Below are positions 62,946 through 64,000 of a stretch of DNA of 64,000 nucleotides, piece after piece. The stretch is from Favolaschia claudopus (Eukaryota; Basidiomycota; Agaricomycetes; Agaricales; Mycenaceae): contig JAWWNJ010000123.1 in NCBI GenBank assembly GCA_037176885.1, positions 248,001 to 312,000 on the forward strand. The letters run 5' to 3'. Below the pieces are notes generated by a model. The model made no database searches. It worked only from the letters and a program-made list of their open reading frames with translations, and was not told where the DNA came from. The translations under genes and the position numbers were made by a program. The first letter of the stretch is position 1. Each line of letters starts with the position of its first letter.

Positions 62946-64000
62946 GTGCGAATGGGAATTCAATATCCTAAGTTGAATACGTCCAATTCATCCATACATA
63001 TACAGTAGCTAATCTTGCTAAATTCATTCGGGCAACATTACTGGCTCGAGCAGTTTTCGCCCGATTTGCGTAACCAACTTATTCAGTTAATGAACCTCAG
63101 AACCGCCTCAGTAATCGCCCTCATATTCACCTTCAAAACTCTTCTGCTCCTGATGAATCTGGTTGGAGTGACTCAGCGGCCCTGTTTTTTCTGGATTATT
63201 GATGTTGACAGCTGAAGCTTATACTCACTGGATAGTGGTAAGTATATCCAAGACACTGGCAGTAGCACAAAGTCTGGTGATTTTTCTTTGAAGTTGCTCA
63301 AAGCAGCTCAAAGCATTCCCTGAGCCCCGGTACTGGTGACAAAGTGCTTGTAACTTGAGGAGACTGTAAACCCCGAGAGGACTGAAGGACCAGAGAGAGA
63401 GAGAAACGGGGGAAGGAGCGCGTTGATTCGACTAGCGGTCTCGCAAGTTAGTGAGCAAGCAACCATTGAGTATACTCGTACATGGTTACAAGGGGGAGAG
63501 GGACAGGAAAGTGCTAGGTGGCGCGGGCGAGGTGCAGCGAAGGTGTAGGCACGGTGAACGATATGGAGAGGGAGATGAAAAAAGATACGGAGAAGGAGAG
63601 GACAGAGGGTGAGAAAGGCGGTGAGAAGGAGAAGAAGACAAACAATCAGGCATGGAGGTTCATAGCGAACTTGATGGAGCAGATGCGCGTTGGTGAGGAG
63701 AAGGCTTGAGTAAGATTACAGTATCGTATCGTGAGGAGTTGTGAAGGGGAGTATCGTGTTTATTCAATGTTTTCACGCCTTGTATTTGTGTTTGCGGACG
63801 GATTCAAAGCTTTTGGCTTCATTTCAGCGTATTCGAAACTGAGCCATCTCGCGATAAAAGACGCCGCAACACGGCGGTGGCGGCACCTCACTGCTCCTCA
63901 CTGCTTGCGTCGTAAGTGGTGGCCGGGTCAAAGAAATAAATGCACGGCATTCTACGGAGTACTATGGTGCGCTCGGCCTAAACACCACCAAATAGGTCCC
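62946..64000. other. intergenic to window end, nothing recognised
   Basis: A purine-rich patch (63560-63650, encoding a Glu/Lys-rich 48-codon frame) is low complexity. No splice-consistent gene was found. Confidence 0.4.

Overview
The window looks like gene-poor, transposon-saturated nuclear DNA from a basidiomycete fungus, probably Agaricomycetes. The signs are spliced genes with 40-90 nt GT..AG introns, a GH128 glucanase, DIRS, Copia, LINE and Helitron relics, a DUF6729/3'-5' exonuclease relic, a Plavaka/CACTA-type N-terminal fragment, and more than a dozen miniature inverted-repeat elements. No rRNA, tRNA or CRISPR array was recognised.

Layout. 0-8 kb: a decayed FAD monooxygenase gene (minus), two spliced genes of unknown function (2639-3466 and 4344-5157), a C2H2 zinc-finger gene (to 6643), a 686-bp terminal-inverted-repeat (TIR) element and a truncated transposase-partner gene. 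8-14 kb: small repeats, a broken Helitron-type Pif1 helicase and a 669-bp TIR element. 14.5-19.85 kb: a very young Copia retrotransposon (minus) with near-identical LTRs, split by a hAT-type element with a perfect 8-bp target duplication. 20-22.5 kb: a TIR element, then the best intact gene, a five-exon GH128 endoglucanase, followed at once by a MITE. 24-26.8 kb: a DIRS relic whose RT is split by a MITE, then a 74-residue Cpn10-like gene without the usual mobile loop. 27-30.8 kb: a minisatellite, a diverged tandem duplication (one copy carrying a MITE, the other keeping the empty site) and a 1.08-kb TIR element. 30.9-37 kb: a Copia gag start cut by a truncated LINE whose ORF2 reads endonuclease, RNase H-like, RT. 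37.9-41.3 kb: a spliced but broken DUF6729/exonuclease gene. 42-46.3 kb: a degenerate repeat array with a recurring hairpin. 47-64 kb: more MITEs, a second DIRS pol, small fragments and nested hAT-type elements.

The small inverted-repeat elements fall into three insertion classes judged by target duplication. One duplicates 3 bp (ATT, once ATC) with ends AG..GGTTTGYG (7 copies in 3 sequence subfamilies, plus one end-only fragment). One is flanked by TA (many CAGT.. or CACT.. families, likely Tc1/mariner-pogo derivatives). One duplicates 8 bp with ends TAGTGTTGCC (hAT). The most unusual observations are the 3-bp class, whose subfamilies keep the ends and palindromic architecture but swap the subterminal motif; the loop-less Cpn10; the RNase H-before-RT LINE; and the hairpin array. 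Host genes do not form an obvious pathway together. All splice sites were read by eye, and family names come from motif recognition without database searches.
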